Origin: an uncultured Bacteroidales bacterium
GTDB lineage: Bacteria > Bacteroidota > Bacteroidia > Bacteroidales > Bacteroidaceae
Assembly: GCA_902789725.1 (NCBI GenBank)
Contig: CADAPC010000018.1
Location: 1-50,889 of the forward strand
Direction: 5' to 3'
Length of the DNA stretch: 50,889 nucleotides
Each line of letters begins with the position of its first letter. The stretch's first letter is position 1. Of the stretch, positions 33,184 to 41,546 are shown one piece after another. The notes beneath the pieces were generated by a model. The model searched no databases, had not been told where the DNA came from, and saw only the letters and a program-made list of their open reading frames with translations. Both the position numbers and the translations under genes were made by a program.

Positions 33184-33191
33184 CAAAGGTA
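33184..33191 (-). promoter_or_regulatory. -7 box for the GH53 gene
   Basis: The minus strand reads TACCTTTG (then CAG), 41 nt before the ATG at 33142. Confidence 0.6.
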
Positions 33192-33233
33192 GAGTTTTTT
33201 GACGAAAATGAAAAATGTTTGTAGAAAAAACAC

Positions 33234-33241
33234 TAACTTTG
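33234..33241 (+). promoter_or_regulatory. -7 box for the GH13 gene
   Basis: TAACTTTG followed by CC, 55 nt before the ATG at 33297 and divergent to the GH53 promoter. No -33 element at the usual distance was found. Confidence 0.5.
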
Positions 33242-33296
33242 CCATACAAAGGCCATCTTTGCGCCCTCACCCTCACCCATATAGAAATCGAAAGAT

Positions 33297-35108
33297 ATGT
33301 CTCAATCCACTCCCTTACTTTGGCATGTGCACCCCTCCAACTGGTGGGCTGGCATGGCGCATCCAGAACTCCAGATCCTATTGCATGGCAAGCGGATTAG
33401 CCACCTTGACGTGGTGCTGGCTAATGCACACCACCTTGAACTGAAAGAAGTGGTACGCTTTCCCAACAAGAACTACCTCCTATTATATATAGACACGCAG
33501 GAGGCTCCCCCGCAGACGTTTACCATACAATTGAAGCAGGAAGGGAAAGTTGTCCTTGCCGTGCCCTACGAATTGAAACTACGCAATCGGAAGGCTTCTC
33601 CCTCTTTCGATGCCGGCGATGTGGTTTATCTGCTCATGCCCGACCGCTTTGCCATGGGGGAGTCGTACAAGAAGAAACGCCAAATGTATGCAGGTTTGCG
33701 CGAGGACACCTGGAACCGCCGTCAGCCTTACAGCCGACATGGGGGTGATTTGCGTGGCATCGTGAACCATCTGGACTACTTGCAGGACCTGGGCATCACC
33801 ACCCTATGGCTCACTCCTGTGCAGGTAAACGACATGGCGGAACAATCCTATCACGGCTATGCCATCACCGACTACTATGAGATTGACCCTCGCTTGGGCA
33901 CGAAAGAGGATTACTGCCATCTGGTGGAGGAAGCTCACCACCGTGGCATAAAGGTCGTCATGGACATGGTGTTCAATCATTGCGGAACGGAACATTTTCT
34001 TTATCGCGACCCTCCCACAGACAACTGGTTCAGTTTCAACAATCAATATGTGCAGACAGCCTACCGAACAAGCACCCCAACCGATGTGCATGCTACCCTA
34101 TGGGACAAACGACTCACCACTGAAGGCTGGTTCACTCGCCACATGCCCGACCTCAATGGAAAGAACCCCTACTTGGCCGACTACTTGATTCAGATGACGA
34201 AATGGTGGACAGAGTATACCCACATTGACGGCTTCCGACAAGACACTTACCCTTACAACGACTTTGACCTCATGAAGCGTTGGTGTCATGAGATGGAGGA
34301 ACAATATCCGGGCATGAATTTGGTGGGAGAGACCTGGATGAGTGATAATGTGGGCATTAGTTGTTGGCAAAAAGACAGCAAATTGGCCGCTCCCCTCAAC
34401 AGCGAGCTAAAGACCGTGATGGATTTTCCTCTCACCTTTCTGATGGGGGCAGCTGTGGATGAGGAGACGGACGAATGGTTCAATGGTTTGGCTCGCCTCT
34501 ATGCCTACCTTTCCCAAGATGTTGTCTATGCTGACGTGAACCATCTGCTCACCTTCCTGTCTAACCACGACATCGACCGTTTCCAACCTACCGAGACGAA
34601 GGCCGCGAACCTGACACGCTACAAGCAGGCACTCACCCTTTTGCTTACGCTACGAGGCATTCCCCAATTGTATGTGGGCGATGAAATTGGCATGTATGGC
34701 ATAAAGGGTGACAACGACGGCCTACTCCGCAAAGATTTCCCAGGTGGATTTCCACGCGACAAGCAAAATGCATTTTCGTCAGGGAGCAGGACGCAACAAC
34801 AAAATGAGTACTTCTGCTTCACACAGCAATTGCTCCATTGGCGCAAACAGAACAAAGCGGTGGCTTACGGCCGGCTTGTGCATTTTCCCATCCGCTGCGG
34901 TTGTTATGTCTATGCCCGTATGTTAGATGAACAGACCGTCACCATCATCCTAAACGGAACAGGTCAAGCTCAACGGCTCGACCTGACTCCTTACAGCGAG
35001 GTATTACCCCAAAAGAAAATGTACGATGTCATTTCCAAGTGCACCATCAGCCTCAGAAAGACGCTGCTCATCGAACCTCGAGGCATTCTGATACTGACAC
35101 TTCCCTAA
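33297..35108 (+). CDS. GH13 alpha-amylase/cyclomaltodextrinase-type enzyme, cytoplasmic
   Basis: The 603-aa protein has an N-terminal beta domain of cyclomaltodextrinase type (about 8-95), then the GH13 barrel with VYLLMPDRFAMG, GGDLRGIVNHLDYLQDLGI, MDMVFNHCG, nucleophile Asp316 in GFRQDTYPY, acid/base Glu345 in LVGETWM, and Asp425 in FLSNHDIDRF, and a C-terminal all-beta domain. No signal peptide is seen, so it probably works on imported malto-oligosaccharides rather than on starch outside, unlike SusA. The start at 33297 is the only good ATG after the -7 box. Confidence 0.88.
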   Translation: MSQSTPLLWHVHPSNWWAGMAHPELQILLHGKRISHLDVVLANAHHLELKEVVRFPNKNYLLLYIDTQEAPPQTFTIQLKQEGKVVLAVPYELKLRNRKASPSFDAGDVVYLLMPDRFAMGESYKKKRQMYAGLREDTWNRRQPYSRHGGDLRGIVNHLDYLQDLGITTLWLTPVQVNDMAEQSYHGYAITDYYEIDPRLGTKEDYCHLVEEAHHRGIKVVMDMVFNHCGTEHFLYRDPPTDNWFSFNNQYVQTAYRTSTPTDVHATLWDKRLTTEGWFTRHMPDLNGKNPYLADYLIQMTKWWTEYTHIDGFRQDTYPYNDFDLMKRWCHEMEEQYPGMNLVGETWMSDNVGISCWQKDSKLAAPLNSELKTVMDFPLTFLMGAAVDEETDEWFNGLARLYAYLSQDVVYADVNHLLTFLSNHDIDRFQPTETKAANLTRYKQALTLLLTLRGIPQLYVGDEIGMYGIKGDNDGLLRKDFPGGFPRDKQNAFSSGSRTQQQNEYFCFTQQLLHWRKQNKAVAYGRLVHFPIRCGCYVYARMLDEQTVTIILNGTGQAQRLDLTPYSEVLPQKKMYDVISKCTISLRKTLLIEPRGILILTLP

Positions 35109-35139
35109 TCAGCATGCACTCCGAGGCTTCTTGTGCCCC

Positions 35140-36156
35140 TCACTTCTTCCTGTTCACTTTTCGGGCACTTTTCGTCAGGGAAGCCTTCAAAGCAACCCGC
35201 CAAGCACCTCTACCTCCAAGCATTGTGTAGATTCTGAGCAGGTTGCCCATACATTTTTGCGAGAATGTTGGATTGAAATTGTCAGCACGGAAAATGGTCA
35301 GTGCCTTGGCTGCCATCTTATATTTTTTGCACTTTCCTGTCATCTTCTCATTTTGCAGCAGACCCAACAAGATGCTGGTTCGCAGATAGAGGGGGTACAT
35401 CAACAGGTCCAAATGGGGGTACAGGCTGGCAAGGTGTTGTGCATGGTAGGTGGACAGCGGTTGGAGAATAGATGACTGGAGGTCATTAATGGCAATGGTG
35501 AGGGTGCGTTTCAGTTCTTTGTAATTACTTGAGAAACTCTCTCCCGTCAGGCTCTCCGAATGCACATAAATGGTATGGAACGGATGAGCGGTGTACCAAA
35601 GAATCCGTGGCTGGTGAAGCATGGTGCGGAGTCCCAATTCCCAATCGTCCCAAATGCGGCACGCAGGGTTCCAAGCACCAATGTCACGCAAATACTGGGT
35701 GCGGAAAAGCATGCCCTGTGTGTTGAGCACATTGGCCAAAAGCTGCACACGGGGGTCTTCCGATGGTATAAAGGTGCGCACTTCGCTTTTCCCATTCACC
35801 ACCTGCTTGGTGGGAATGGCAATCATATCATAATCTTTCACCTCTGCTCCTTGAAAAGTAGAAATGAAGTTATAGTCGAACAGGTCGTCGCTGTCGAAGA
35901 AATAGACCCACTCGGTCTTGCACGACTTCAGCCCTTTATTACGTGCGGCAGCCGCACCAGGAAAAGTTTCTCGCAGCAAAGTGATGTTAGGGCGGTTCTT
36001 TATGTATTGTTCGCAGAACTGATACGTTCCGTCCGTACTTTCGTTATCGACAATAATGACCTCCTTGGGTGCTATACCTGCTTTGAGGATGGAGTCGAGC
36101 GTTTTTCCTATATGTTCGCGACGGTCCTTTACGGGAACGATGACGGTTATTTCCAT
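35140..36156 (-). CDS. Family 2 glycosyltransferase
   Basis: The 338-aa GT-A enzyme starts with TVIVPVKDRREHIGKTLDSI and has the nucleotide-binding VDNESTDGT, GAAAARNKGL, and the metal-binding YFFDSDDLFD (about 89-98). A WDDWELGLR segment around 170-178 resembles the usual acceptor/base region. No membrane helices are obvious. The sugar and acceptor cannot be told. Together with two further glycosyltransferase genes within 2 kb it may take part in surface glycan or glycolipid assembly. Confidence 0.85.
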   Translation of the reverse strand: MEITVIVPVKDRREHIGKTLDSILKAGIAPKEVIIVDNESTDGTYQFCEQYIKNRPNITLLRETFPGAAAARNKGLKSCKTEWVYFFDSDDLFDYNFISTFQGAEVKDYDMIAIPTKQVVNGKSEVRTFIPSEDPRVQLLANVLNTQGMLFRTQYLRDIGAWNPACRIWDDWELGLRTMLHQPRILWYTAHPFHTIYVHSESLTGESFSSNYKELKRTLTIAINDLQSSILQPLSTYHAQHLASLYPHLDLLMYPLYLRTSILLGLLQNEKMTGKCKKYKMAAKALTIFRADNFNPTFSQKCMGNLLRIYTMLGGRGAWRVALKASLTKSARKVNRKK

Positions 36157-36179
36157 AATTGATGTATATTATTTGGGGG

Positions 36180-36187
36180 CAAAGATA
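36180..36187 (-). promoter_or_regulatory. -7 box for the GT2 gene at 35140-36156
   Basis: The minus strand reads TATCTTTG (then CC), 24 nt before the ATG at 36156. Confidence 0.6.
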
Positions 36188-36337
36188 ACAAATAATTAGG
36201 AAAAGAGAATCAGAAAAGGAGATTTTTTTCATGCTGGATGAATAATTAGGAACGCTGATTTGCTACTTTTCCCCTTCAAAAGGTGTGCAGATTGCAAATA
36301 ATTCGTCATTCAACGTTTCTATTTCAGCTTTCTTTCC

Positions 36338-36345
36338 TACCTTTG
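36338..36345 (+). promoter_or_regulatory. -7 box for the glycosyltransferase at 36371-37468
   Basis: TACCTTTG followed by CAC, 25 nt before the ATG. It rules out starts upstream of it. Confidence 0.65.
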
Positions 36346-36370
36346 CACTCAAAACAAAAAAGGAACAGAA

Positions 36371-37468
36371 ATGCGGATTCTTCTTTTGGGCGATTTTTCA
36401 AATGTGCATGCCACTTTGGCTAAAGGTTTTCAAGCTTTGGGGCATGAGTGTGTGGTGGCGAGTGATGGTGACCATTGGAAGGACTATCCGCGAGACATCG
36501 ATTTGAAGCGCGATTTCGGGCTTCGGGGCAATTTTTCCTTCCTGTGGCGACTGATGAAAGCCTTACCAAAATTTCGAGGATATGACGTGGTGCAGCTCAT
36601 CAATCCCATCTTCTTTGAGTTGAAAGCTGAACGTCTCGCCCCTCTCTACCGTTACCTGCGACGCCACAATGACAAAATGGTGCTGGGCGCGTTCGGTATG
36701 GACTACTATTGGGCATACGTCAACACTTATCAGCGCCCCCTTCGTTACAGCGACTTCAATTTTGGCGACATCATCCGCACCGACTACGAGGCAGAAAAGT
36801 ACCGCACTGACTTGATTGGCACACCCAAAGAGACGCTGAACCGGCTGATTGCCGATGACTGCGATGGCATCGTTGCGGGTCTGTATGAATACTGGGCCAC
36901 TTACAACGCCGTGCCACAACTGAAAGACAAGATGCGCTTCATTCCCTTTCCCATCCATTTGCCAGACACGCCTTTCATTGCACAAGAGAAAGAGAAACTC
37001 CATCTTTTCTGTGGCATTAGCAAAAACCGCTCTGCCTACAAGGGAACAGATATCATGCTCTCGGCAGCTAAAGAGGTGGAGAAAAACTTGCCCGAGAAAT
37101 TAGATTTGCAAGTAGCAGAAGGGGTTCCCTTTGCCCAATACCAAGAAATGATGAACAGTGCCGATGCCATCCTCGACCAACTTTACAGCTACACACCTGC
37201 CATGAACTCCCTGCTGGCCATGTCAAAAGGTATCATCAACATTGGAGGTGGCGAGCCAGAGAACTATGACATCTTAGGGGAAAAAGACCTGCGTCCCATC
37301 ATCAATGTGCAACCCACTTTCGACAGTTGTTACGAAGAAATAGAAAAGCTTACGCTACATCCCGAACGCCTTCCGCTCCTGAAGCTACAAAGTGCCGAAT
37401 ATGTAAGGAAGCACCATGATTACATCAAAGTAGCCCAACGCTACCTCGATTTCTATGACACACTCTAA
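36371..37468 (+). CDS. Glycosyltransferase, GT-B fold (GT4-like)
   Basis: The 365-aa protein has a Rossmann-like N-terminus (MRILLLGDFSNVHATLAKGF, then GHECVVASDG) and a C-terminal donor half with LHLFCGISKNRSAYKGTDIM, SADAILDQLYSYTPAMNSLLAM and GGGEPENYDILGE, similar in order to GT4 enzymes though the classical E-x7-E motif is weak. The segment DYYWAYVNTYQ and tyrosine-rich stretches are characteristic of this subgroup. The substrate is unknown. Its stop overlaps the convergent GT2 gene by 4 bp. Confidence 0.72.
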   Translation: MRILLLGDFSNVHATLAKGFQALGHECVVASDGDHWKDYPRDIDLKRDFGLRGNFSFLWRLMKALPKFRGYDVVQLINPIFFELKAERLAPLYRYLRRHNDKMVLGAFGMDYYWAYVNTYQRPLRYSDFNFGDIIRTDYEAEKYRTDLIGTPKETLNRLIADDCDGIVAGLYEYWATYNAVPQLKDKMRFIPFPIHLPDTPFIAQEKEKLHLFCGISKNRSAYKGTDIMLSAAKEVEKNLPEKLDLQVAEGVPFAQYQEMMNSADAILDQLYSYTPAMNSLLAMSKGIINIGGGEPENYDILGEKDLRPIINVQPTFDSCYEEIEKLTLHPERLPLLKLQSAEYVRKHHDYIKVAQRYLDFYDTL

Positions 37469-38262
37469 TTCTTCATTTCCAACTCTCCATCAGAATCTTT
37501 CTTAACACCAACTTCATTCGCTCCCTTCATCATGTTGAGCATAATGGGGAAAGGATTGGCTCCTTGGTGCACCATCCACCAACCTGCCTCCTTCAGTGTT
37601 CGCCAAAAAGCAAATACTGTTCCATACACATAGCGGAACGTAGCCCCTTTACTCACCTGCAATTGCTTATTACCAAGAAAATGTTCACCTGTAGTTCCGC
37701 TGGGAGTCATCACGATGGGGTGCTTCATATATAAGATGTGGTAACCTGCCCGCTCAGCATCTTTCATCCACACCTGCTCCTCACCTGCACAAAACATCTT
37801 TCCTCCCAAGCCGAACCGTTCGTCAAATCGGACACCAACCCTCTTCCGCCAAGTCATTTCCACTGAACAAACGTATTCCGTGGTGTAAAGGTGCAGAGGT
37901 TCGCCTTTCATATTAAGAGCTTGAAAACAAATCACATCCGCCTCAGGGTGAGTTTCATACGCTTTCACAATATTTCGAATGAAAGCATCTTTGTACCGAT
38001 TGTCATCATCGGCCATCACCACCACATCACCTTTTGCATGGGCAAGGGCGTTGTTTCGATTACGGCTCAATCCCTTCCCCTCTAAAAATACCAAATCAAC
38101 GTCTTCTCGTTCTTTCAACACCTCAGGCACCCATTCTTTCTTTTCAGCCGCGGTATATTGCATGGACACAACATACCTGACATCGCCCCTTGGCGACATC
38201 AGCACCTGCGGCACTTTCATTATGCCCTCGTCTATCGTACAAATCAGAATATCAACTGTCAT
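37465..38262 (-). CDS. Family 2 glycosyltransferase
   Basis: The 265-aa GT-A protein begins MTVDILICTIDEGIMKVPQV, with the donor site GKGLSRNRNNALAHAKGDVV and the metal-binding VMADDDNRY. The later FGLGGKMFCAGEEQVWMKDA is the expected catalytic-loop region. The frame runs back to 38355, but a -7 box lies at 38271-38278, only 8 bp upstream of the ATG at 38262, which therefore must be the start and gives a nearly leaderless transcript. It lies divergent to the fRMsr gene. Confidence 0.82.
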   Translation of the reverse strand: MTVDILICTIDEGIMKVPQVLMSPRGDVRYVVSMQYTAAEKKEWVPEVLKEREDVDLVFLEGKGLSRNRNNALAHAKGDVVVMADDDNRYKDAFIRNIVKAYETHPEADVICFQALNMKGEPLHLYTTEYVCSVEMTWRKRVGVRFDERFGLGGKMFCAGEEQVWMKDAERAGYHILYMKHPIVMTPSGTTGEHFLGNKQLQVSKGATFRYVYGTVFAFWRTLKEAGWWMVHQGANPFPIMLNMMKGANEVGVKKDSDGELEMKN

Positions 38263-38270
38263 ATCGCTTG

Positions 38271-38278
38271 CAAAATTA
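38271..38278 (-). promoter_or_regulatory. -7 box for the GT2 gene, nearly leaderless
   Basis: The minus strand reads TAATTTTG (then CAAG). The predicted transcription start falls within a few bases of the ATG at 38262. Confidence 0.55.
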
Positions 38279-38316
38279 CGGATTTTTATTGATTTATCCG
38301 CTATTTTCCTCCCACC

Positions 38317-38348
38317 TTTGCAGTTTTCATGAAAAATATGTAACTTTG
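38317..38348 (+). promoter_or_regulatory. Promoter of the fRMsr gene
   Basis: TTTG at 38317-38320 and TAACTTTG at 38341-38348 with a 20-nt spacer, 35 nt before the ATG. Confidence 0.7.
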
Positions 38349-38383
38349 CCCCCAACTCTTAATTTTCCAATCTTCATTCTCAC

Positions 38384-38884
38384 ATGGCAGAAACATTCAC
38401 GATATCCGCTGGTACAAAAGAAGAGAAGTACCGCGAACTGCTTCCACAGATTAAAGCTGTAGTGGAAGGCGAAACAGATCTCATAGCCAACATGGCCAAT
38501 GTGGCCAGCATGCTCCACGAAACCTTCGGGTTTTGGTGGACAGGCTTTTACCGAGTAGATACCCCCACCGTTCTTGTCCTTGGTCCATTCCAAGGCCCTC
38601 TGGCTTGTACACGCATCAAGAAGGGGAAGGGCGTGTGCGGAGCTGCGTGGGAGCGCAAAGAAACCGTGATTGTCCCCGATGTAGATGCCTTCCCAGGCCA
38701 CATCGCTTGCTCCAGCCTCAGCCGCAGCGAGATTGTTGTCCCCATCATGGTGCCCCCCGCCCCATCCTCTCCCACTACTTCTCCCCAAGTCATTGCCGTC
38801 CTCGACATTGACAGCAAAGAACTCTCCACTTTCGACGAAACAGACAAGAAATATTTGGAAGAAGTGGTGAAGCACCTTCAATAA
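38384..38884 (+). CDS. msrC: Free methionine-(R)-sulfoxide reductase (GAF domain)
   Basis: The 166-aa GAF-fold enzyme reduces free L-methionine-(R)-sulfoxide as part of oxidative-damage repair. The three conserved cysteines are present: Cys75 in LACTRI, Cys85 in GKGVCGAAW, and Cys109 in GHIACSSLSRSEIVVP. A Pro/Ser/Thr-rich insert (PPAPSSPTTSP, about 124-134) extends the loop before VIAVLDIDS, which is unusual for this compact family. The start follows the promoter at 38317-38348. Confidence 0.92.
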   Translation: MAETFTISAGTKEEKYRELLPQIKAVVEGETDLIANMANVASMLHETFGFWWTGFYRVDTPTVLVLGPFQGPLACTRIKKGKGVCGAAWERKETVIVPDVDAFPGHIACSSLSRSEIVVPIMVPPAPSSPTTSPQVIAVLDIDSKELSTFDETDKKYLEEVVKHLQ

Positions 38885-38928
38885 ACTGTCATTGAGGAAC
38901 GCTATCGGCAAGAAAAGTGAGGGCCAAA

Positions 38929-38970
38929 AAAGCGGCTCGTGTCCACACTTCATGAGACTCGAGCCGCTTT
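38929..38970. terminator. Terminator between the fRMsr and inositol-phosphate synthase genes
   Basis: AAAGCGGCTCG (38929-38939) pairs perfectly with 38960-38970 around a 20-nt loop. A/T tracts flank both sides, and the two genes converge here. Confidence 0.75.
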
Positions 38971-39000
38971 CTGTAGGCGATGCTATGATAAGTATAAGGT

Positions 39001-40329
39001 TTAGTCGATTTCTTCGTCAGCCTCGTAGCCACCCATTTCGCGAATAGCGTTTTTCAGCATCGTATATTGCTGGAAAAGATGATTGACAGGTTCTTCCCCC
39101 TTGGTATAATCGTGCATGGGAGCTTTGAGGAAGAAGGAGAGGAAACGCTGGATGCCGCTGCGACCTGCGCGTGCAGCAAGGTCGCTGAGCAGACATAGGT
39201 CGAGCAACAATGGGGCTGCAAGAATAGAGTCGCGGCAAAGGAAGTTAATTTTAATCTGCATGGGGTAGTTCATCCAGCCAAAGATGTCGATGTTGTCCCA
39301 TCCCTCCTTGTTGTCGTTGCGTGGTGGATAGTAGTTGATGCGCACCTTATGGTAATACTGATTGTCAGCATCGTTGCCGTGCCCATAAAGGTCGGGCTGC
39401 GCAGAGGGTTTGAGGATGGTTTCAAGTGTGGAAAGCTTGGAGACTTCCTTTGTGCGGAAATTGGCAGGTTCATCAAGCACAAGACCATCGCGGTTGCCAA
39501 GAATGTTGGTGGAGAACCAACCGTTTAGTCCCAAGCAACGAGTGCCGATGATGGGGGCGAAACCTGATTTCACCAACGTCTGCCCCGTTTTGAAGTCCTT
39601 TCCAGCGATGGGCAGACCCAATTTCTCCGACATTTCCCACATGGCAGGAATATCGACCGTGGTGTTGGGGGCGCCCATGATGAAAGGAGCACCTTCAGCC
39701 AAAGCAGCATAAGCGTAGCACATAGACGGAGCAATATTCTTGGTGTCGTTTGCTTTCATGGCAGCTTCAAGATGTGCCTGCGTATCGTGCACCTGCAGGT
39801 TGGGTTCCACATATATCTCTGTAGAAGCGGCCCAAGCCACCACAATGCGAGAGCAGTTATGCTCAGCCTTGAATTTTCGGATATCTTCACGAATAGCTTC
39901 GACCATATCCCAACGAGTAGCGCAGTCTTTCACATTACTACCATCCAAACGCTTGGCAAAATCCTTATCGAAAGCAGCCTTAAAAGGTACGATTTTCTCC
40001 AGTTCATCTTTCACAGGAAGAATGTCTTTTTCTTTCAGCACTTCGGCATACATTGCACTTTGGAATGCGTTGGCAGGATAAACGTCCCAGGCACCAAACA
40101 CGATGTCATCCAATTTTGCCAGAGGTACAATCTCCCCATAAGATAAATACTTCTTGTCGGCTCCTTTTCCTACACGAATCCTATCGTACTGCGTCATAGA
40201 GCCTACAGGCTTGGCAAGTCCCTTGCGAGCCATCAACACACCTGTCATGAAGGTAGAAGAAACGGCTCCGAGTCCCACGACCATGATGCCGAACTTACCT
40301 TCTGCTGGTTTCACCTTTTGATTCTCCAT
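39001..40329 (-). CDS. ino1: Inositol-3-phosphate synthase
   Basis: The 442-aa enzyme converts glucose 6-phosphate to myo-inositol 3-phosphate using NAD. Motifs: the Rossmann start VVGLGAVSSTFMTGVL, PLAKLDDIVFGAWDVYPANAF, IVVAWAASTEI, APFIMGAPNTTVDIPAM, AGKDFKTGQTLVKSGFAP, LGLNGWFSTNILGNRDG. In Bacteroides a homologous enzyme supplies inositol lipids. Here none of the known lipid-assembly genes (inositol-phosphate lipid synthase, phosphatase) is adjacent; the divergent neighbour is a dolichol-phosphate-mannose-synthase-like gene. Confidence 0.93.
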   Translation of the reverse strand: MENQKVKPAEGKFGIMVVGLGAVSSTFMTGVLMARKGLAKPVGSMTQYDRIRVGKGADKKYLSYGEIVPLAKLDDIVFGAWDVYPANAFQSAMYAEVLKEKDILPVKDELEKIVPFKAAFDKDFAKRLDGSNVKDCATRWDMVEAIREDIRKFKAEHNCSRIVVAWAASTEIYVEPNLQVHDTQAHLEAAMKANDTKNIAPSMCYAYAALAEGAPFIMGAPNTTVDIPAMWEMSEKLGLPIAGKDFKTGQTLVKSGFAPIIGTRCLGLNGWFSTNILGNRDGLVLDEPANFRTKEVSKLSTLETILKPSAQPDLYGHGNDADNQYYHKVRINYYPPRNDNKEGWDNIDIFGWMNYPMQIKINFLCRDSILAAPLLLDLCLLSDLAARAGRSGIQRFLSFFLKAPMHDYTKGEEPVNHLFQQYTMLKNAIREMGGYEADEEID

Positions 40330-40455
40330 TTCTGTATTATATTGATTTTTTAAATTATTAGTTAATTATCCTTTGTTTTTGACTCAAAAAAAGCAGACAT
40401 CGACAACTCGACGTTCTTCAAGAATCCAAATGACTAAAGCAGTCAAAATCGAATG

Positions 40456-40463
40456 CAAAGGTA
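40456..40463 (-). promoter_or_regulatory. -7 box for the inositol-phosphate synthase gene
   Basis: The minus strand reads TACCTTTG (then CATTC), giving a leader of about 120 nt. The 409-bp gap 40330-40738 otherwise shows only the divergent promoter at 40680-40710 and no gene. Confidence 0.6.
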
Positions 40464-40679
40464 AGTAAAATCGGAAAAAACTGCCACGTCAATCTTCCCC
40501 CTTTTGTGTTCCAAACCTCCTATTTAACAATGTTTAACGACAAAATCATTATCATCAACATGTTTCAGACCAGCATCATTGTAGAGCACCTGACTTTGCC
40601 ATGCACTCTCAGTTTCTGCTCCCCGCACACAGTTCCACTCATTTTTATTTTTCTTTAACATAAAAAAAGGAAGTATTAT

Positions 40680-40710
40680 TTTGAGATTTGGTCGGTTTGT
40701 GCTACCTTTG
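40680..40710 (+). promoter_or_regulatory. Promoter of the DPM1-like gene-pyrC operon
   Basis: TTTG at 40680-40683 and TACCTTTG at 40703-40710 with a 19-nt spacer, 28 nt before the ATG. Confidence 0.7.
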
Positions 40711-40738
40711 CAAACAGAAAGACTAAAAATTAGCGTGC

Positions 40739-41530
40739 ATGAACGAAAGTGACAGCATTGTAATCATACCAACTTACAACGAGAAAGAGAACATCGAAAA
40801 GATTATCAGAGCAGTGTTCGGGTTGGAAAAATGTTTCCACATTCTTGTAATTGACGATGGTTCGCCTGACGGAACAGCGACTATTGTCAAAGGCCTGATG
40901 CAGGCAGAATTTGGCGACCGCTTGTTTTTGATGGAACGGAAAGGCAAACAGGGTTTAGGTACAGCGTATATTGCAGGTTTCAAATGGGGATTGGCCCACA
41001 ACTACGACTATCTGTTCGAGATGGATGCCGATTTTTCTCATGCTCCCTCCGACCTTCCGCGCCTTTATTCAGCATGTGCCGACGAAGGCTACGATTTGGC
41101 CATTGGCAGCCGCTACATAACGGGAGTGAACGTTGTCAACTGGCCCATCGGCAGAGTGCTGATGTCTTACTTCGCTTCGCTATACGTACGCCTCATTACG
41201 GGTTTCAAAGTGCACGATACCACCGCTGGCTTCAAGTGCTACCGCCGCCGTGTGCTGGAAACCATCGACCTTGATGCTATCCGCTTCAAAGGGTACGCCT
41301 TCCAGATTGAGATGAAATTCACCACTTACAAGTGCGGATTCAAGATTAAAGAAGTGCCCGTCATCTTCGTCAACCGAGTGGAAGGTGTGTCGAAAATGAG
41401 TGGCGGCATCTTCGGCGAGGCCTTCTTCGGAGTGATGCGTCTGCGCTGGGACGGATGGTTCCGGAAGTACCCCAAAGCCACCGATGCCCCTGCACAAAAA
41501 GCTATACCCACTTCACAAAACCAAGATTGA
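40739..41530 (+). CDS. Polyprenol-phosphate mannose (or hexose) synthase, GT2 family
   Basis: The 263-aa GT-A enzyme transfers a sugar from a nucleotide donor to a polyprenyl phosphate carrier at the membrane. It has IVIIPTYNEKENIEKI, LVIDDGSPDGTATIV, GKQGLGTAYIAGFKWGL, FEMDADFSHAP with the metal-binding DAD, and IGSRYITGV, the DPM1 order. No C-terminal membrane helices are present, as in archaeal/actinobacterial DPM1. It lies 16 bp before pyrC and starts the rightward operon. Confidence 0.88.
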   Translation: MNESDSIVIIPTYNEKENIEKIIRAVFGLEKCFHILVIDDGSPDGTATIVKGLMQAEFGDRLFLMERKGKQGLGTAYIAGFKWGLAHNYDYLFEMDADFSHAPSDLPRLYSACADEGYDLAIGSRYITGVNVVNWPIGRVLMSYFASLYVRLITGFKVHDTTAGFKCYRRRVLETIDLDAIRFKGYAFQIEMKFTTYKCGFKIKEVPVIFVNRVEGVSKMSGGIFGEAFFGVMRLRWDGWFRKYPKATDAPAQKAIPTSQNQD

Positions 41531-41546
41531 CTACTAACCATTACCT

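Noticed and set aside
26889..35108. A polysaccharide utilisation locus
   Set aside because: GH97, GH53 and GH13 genes are present but there is no SusC/SusD pair, sigma/anti-sigma pair or hybrid sensor, and core genes lie between them.
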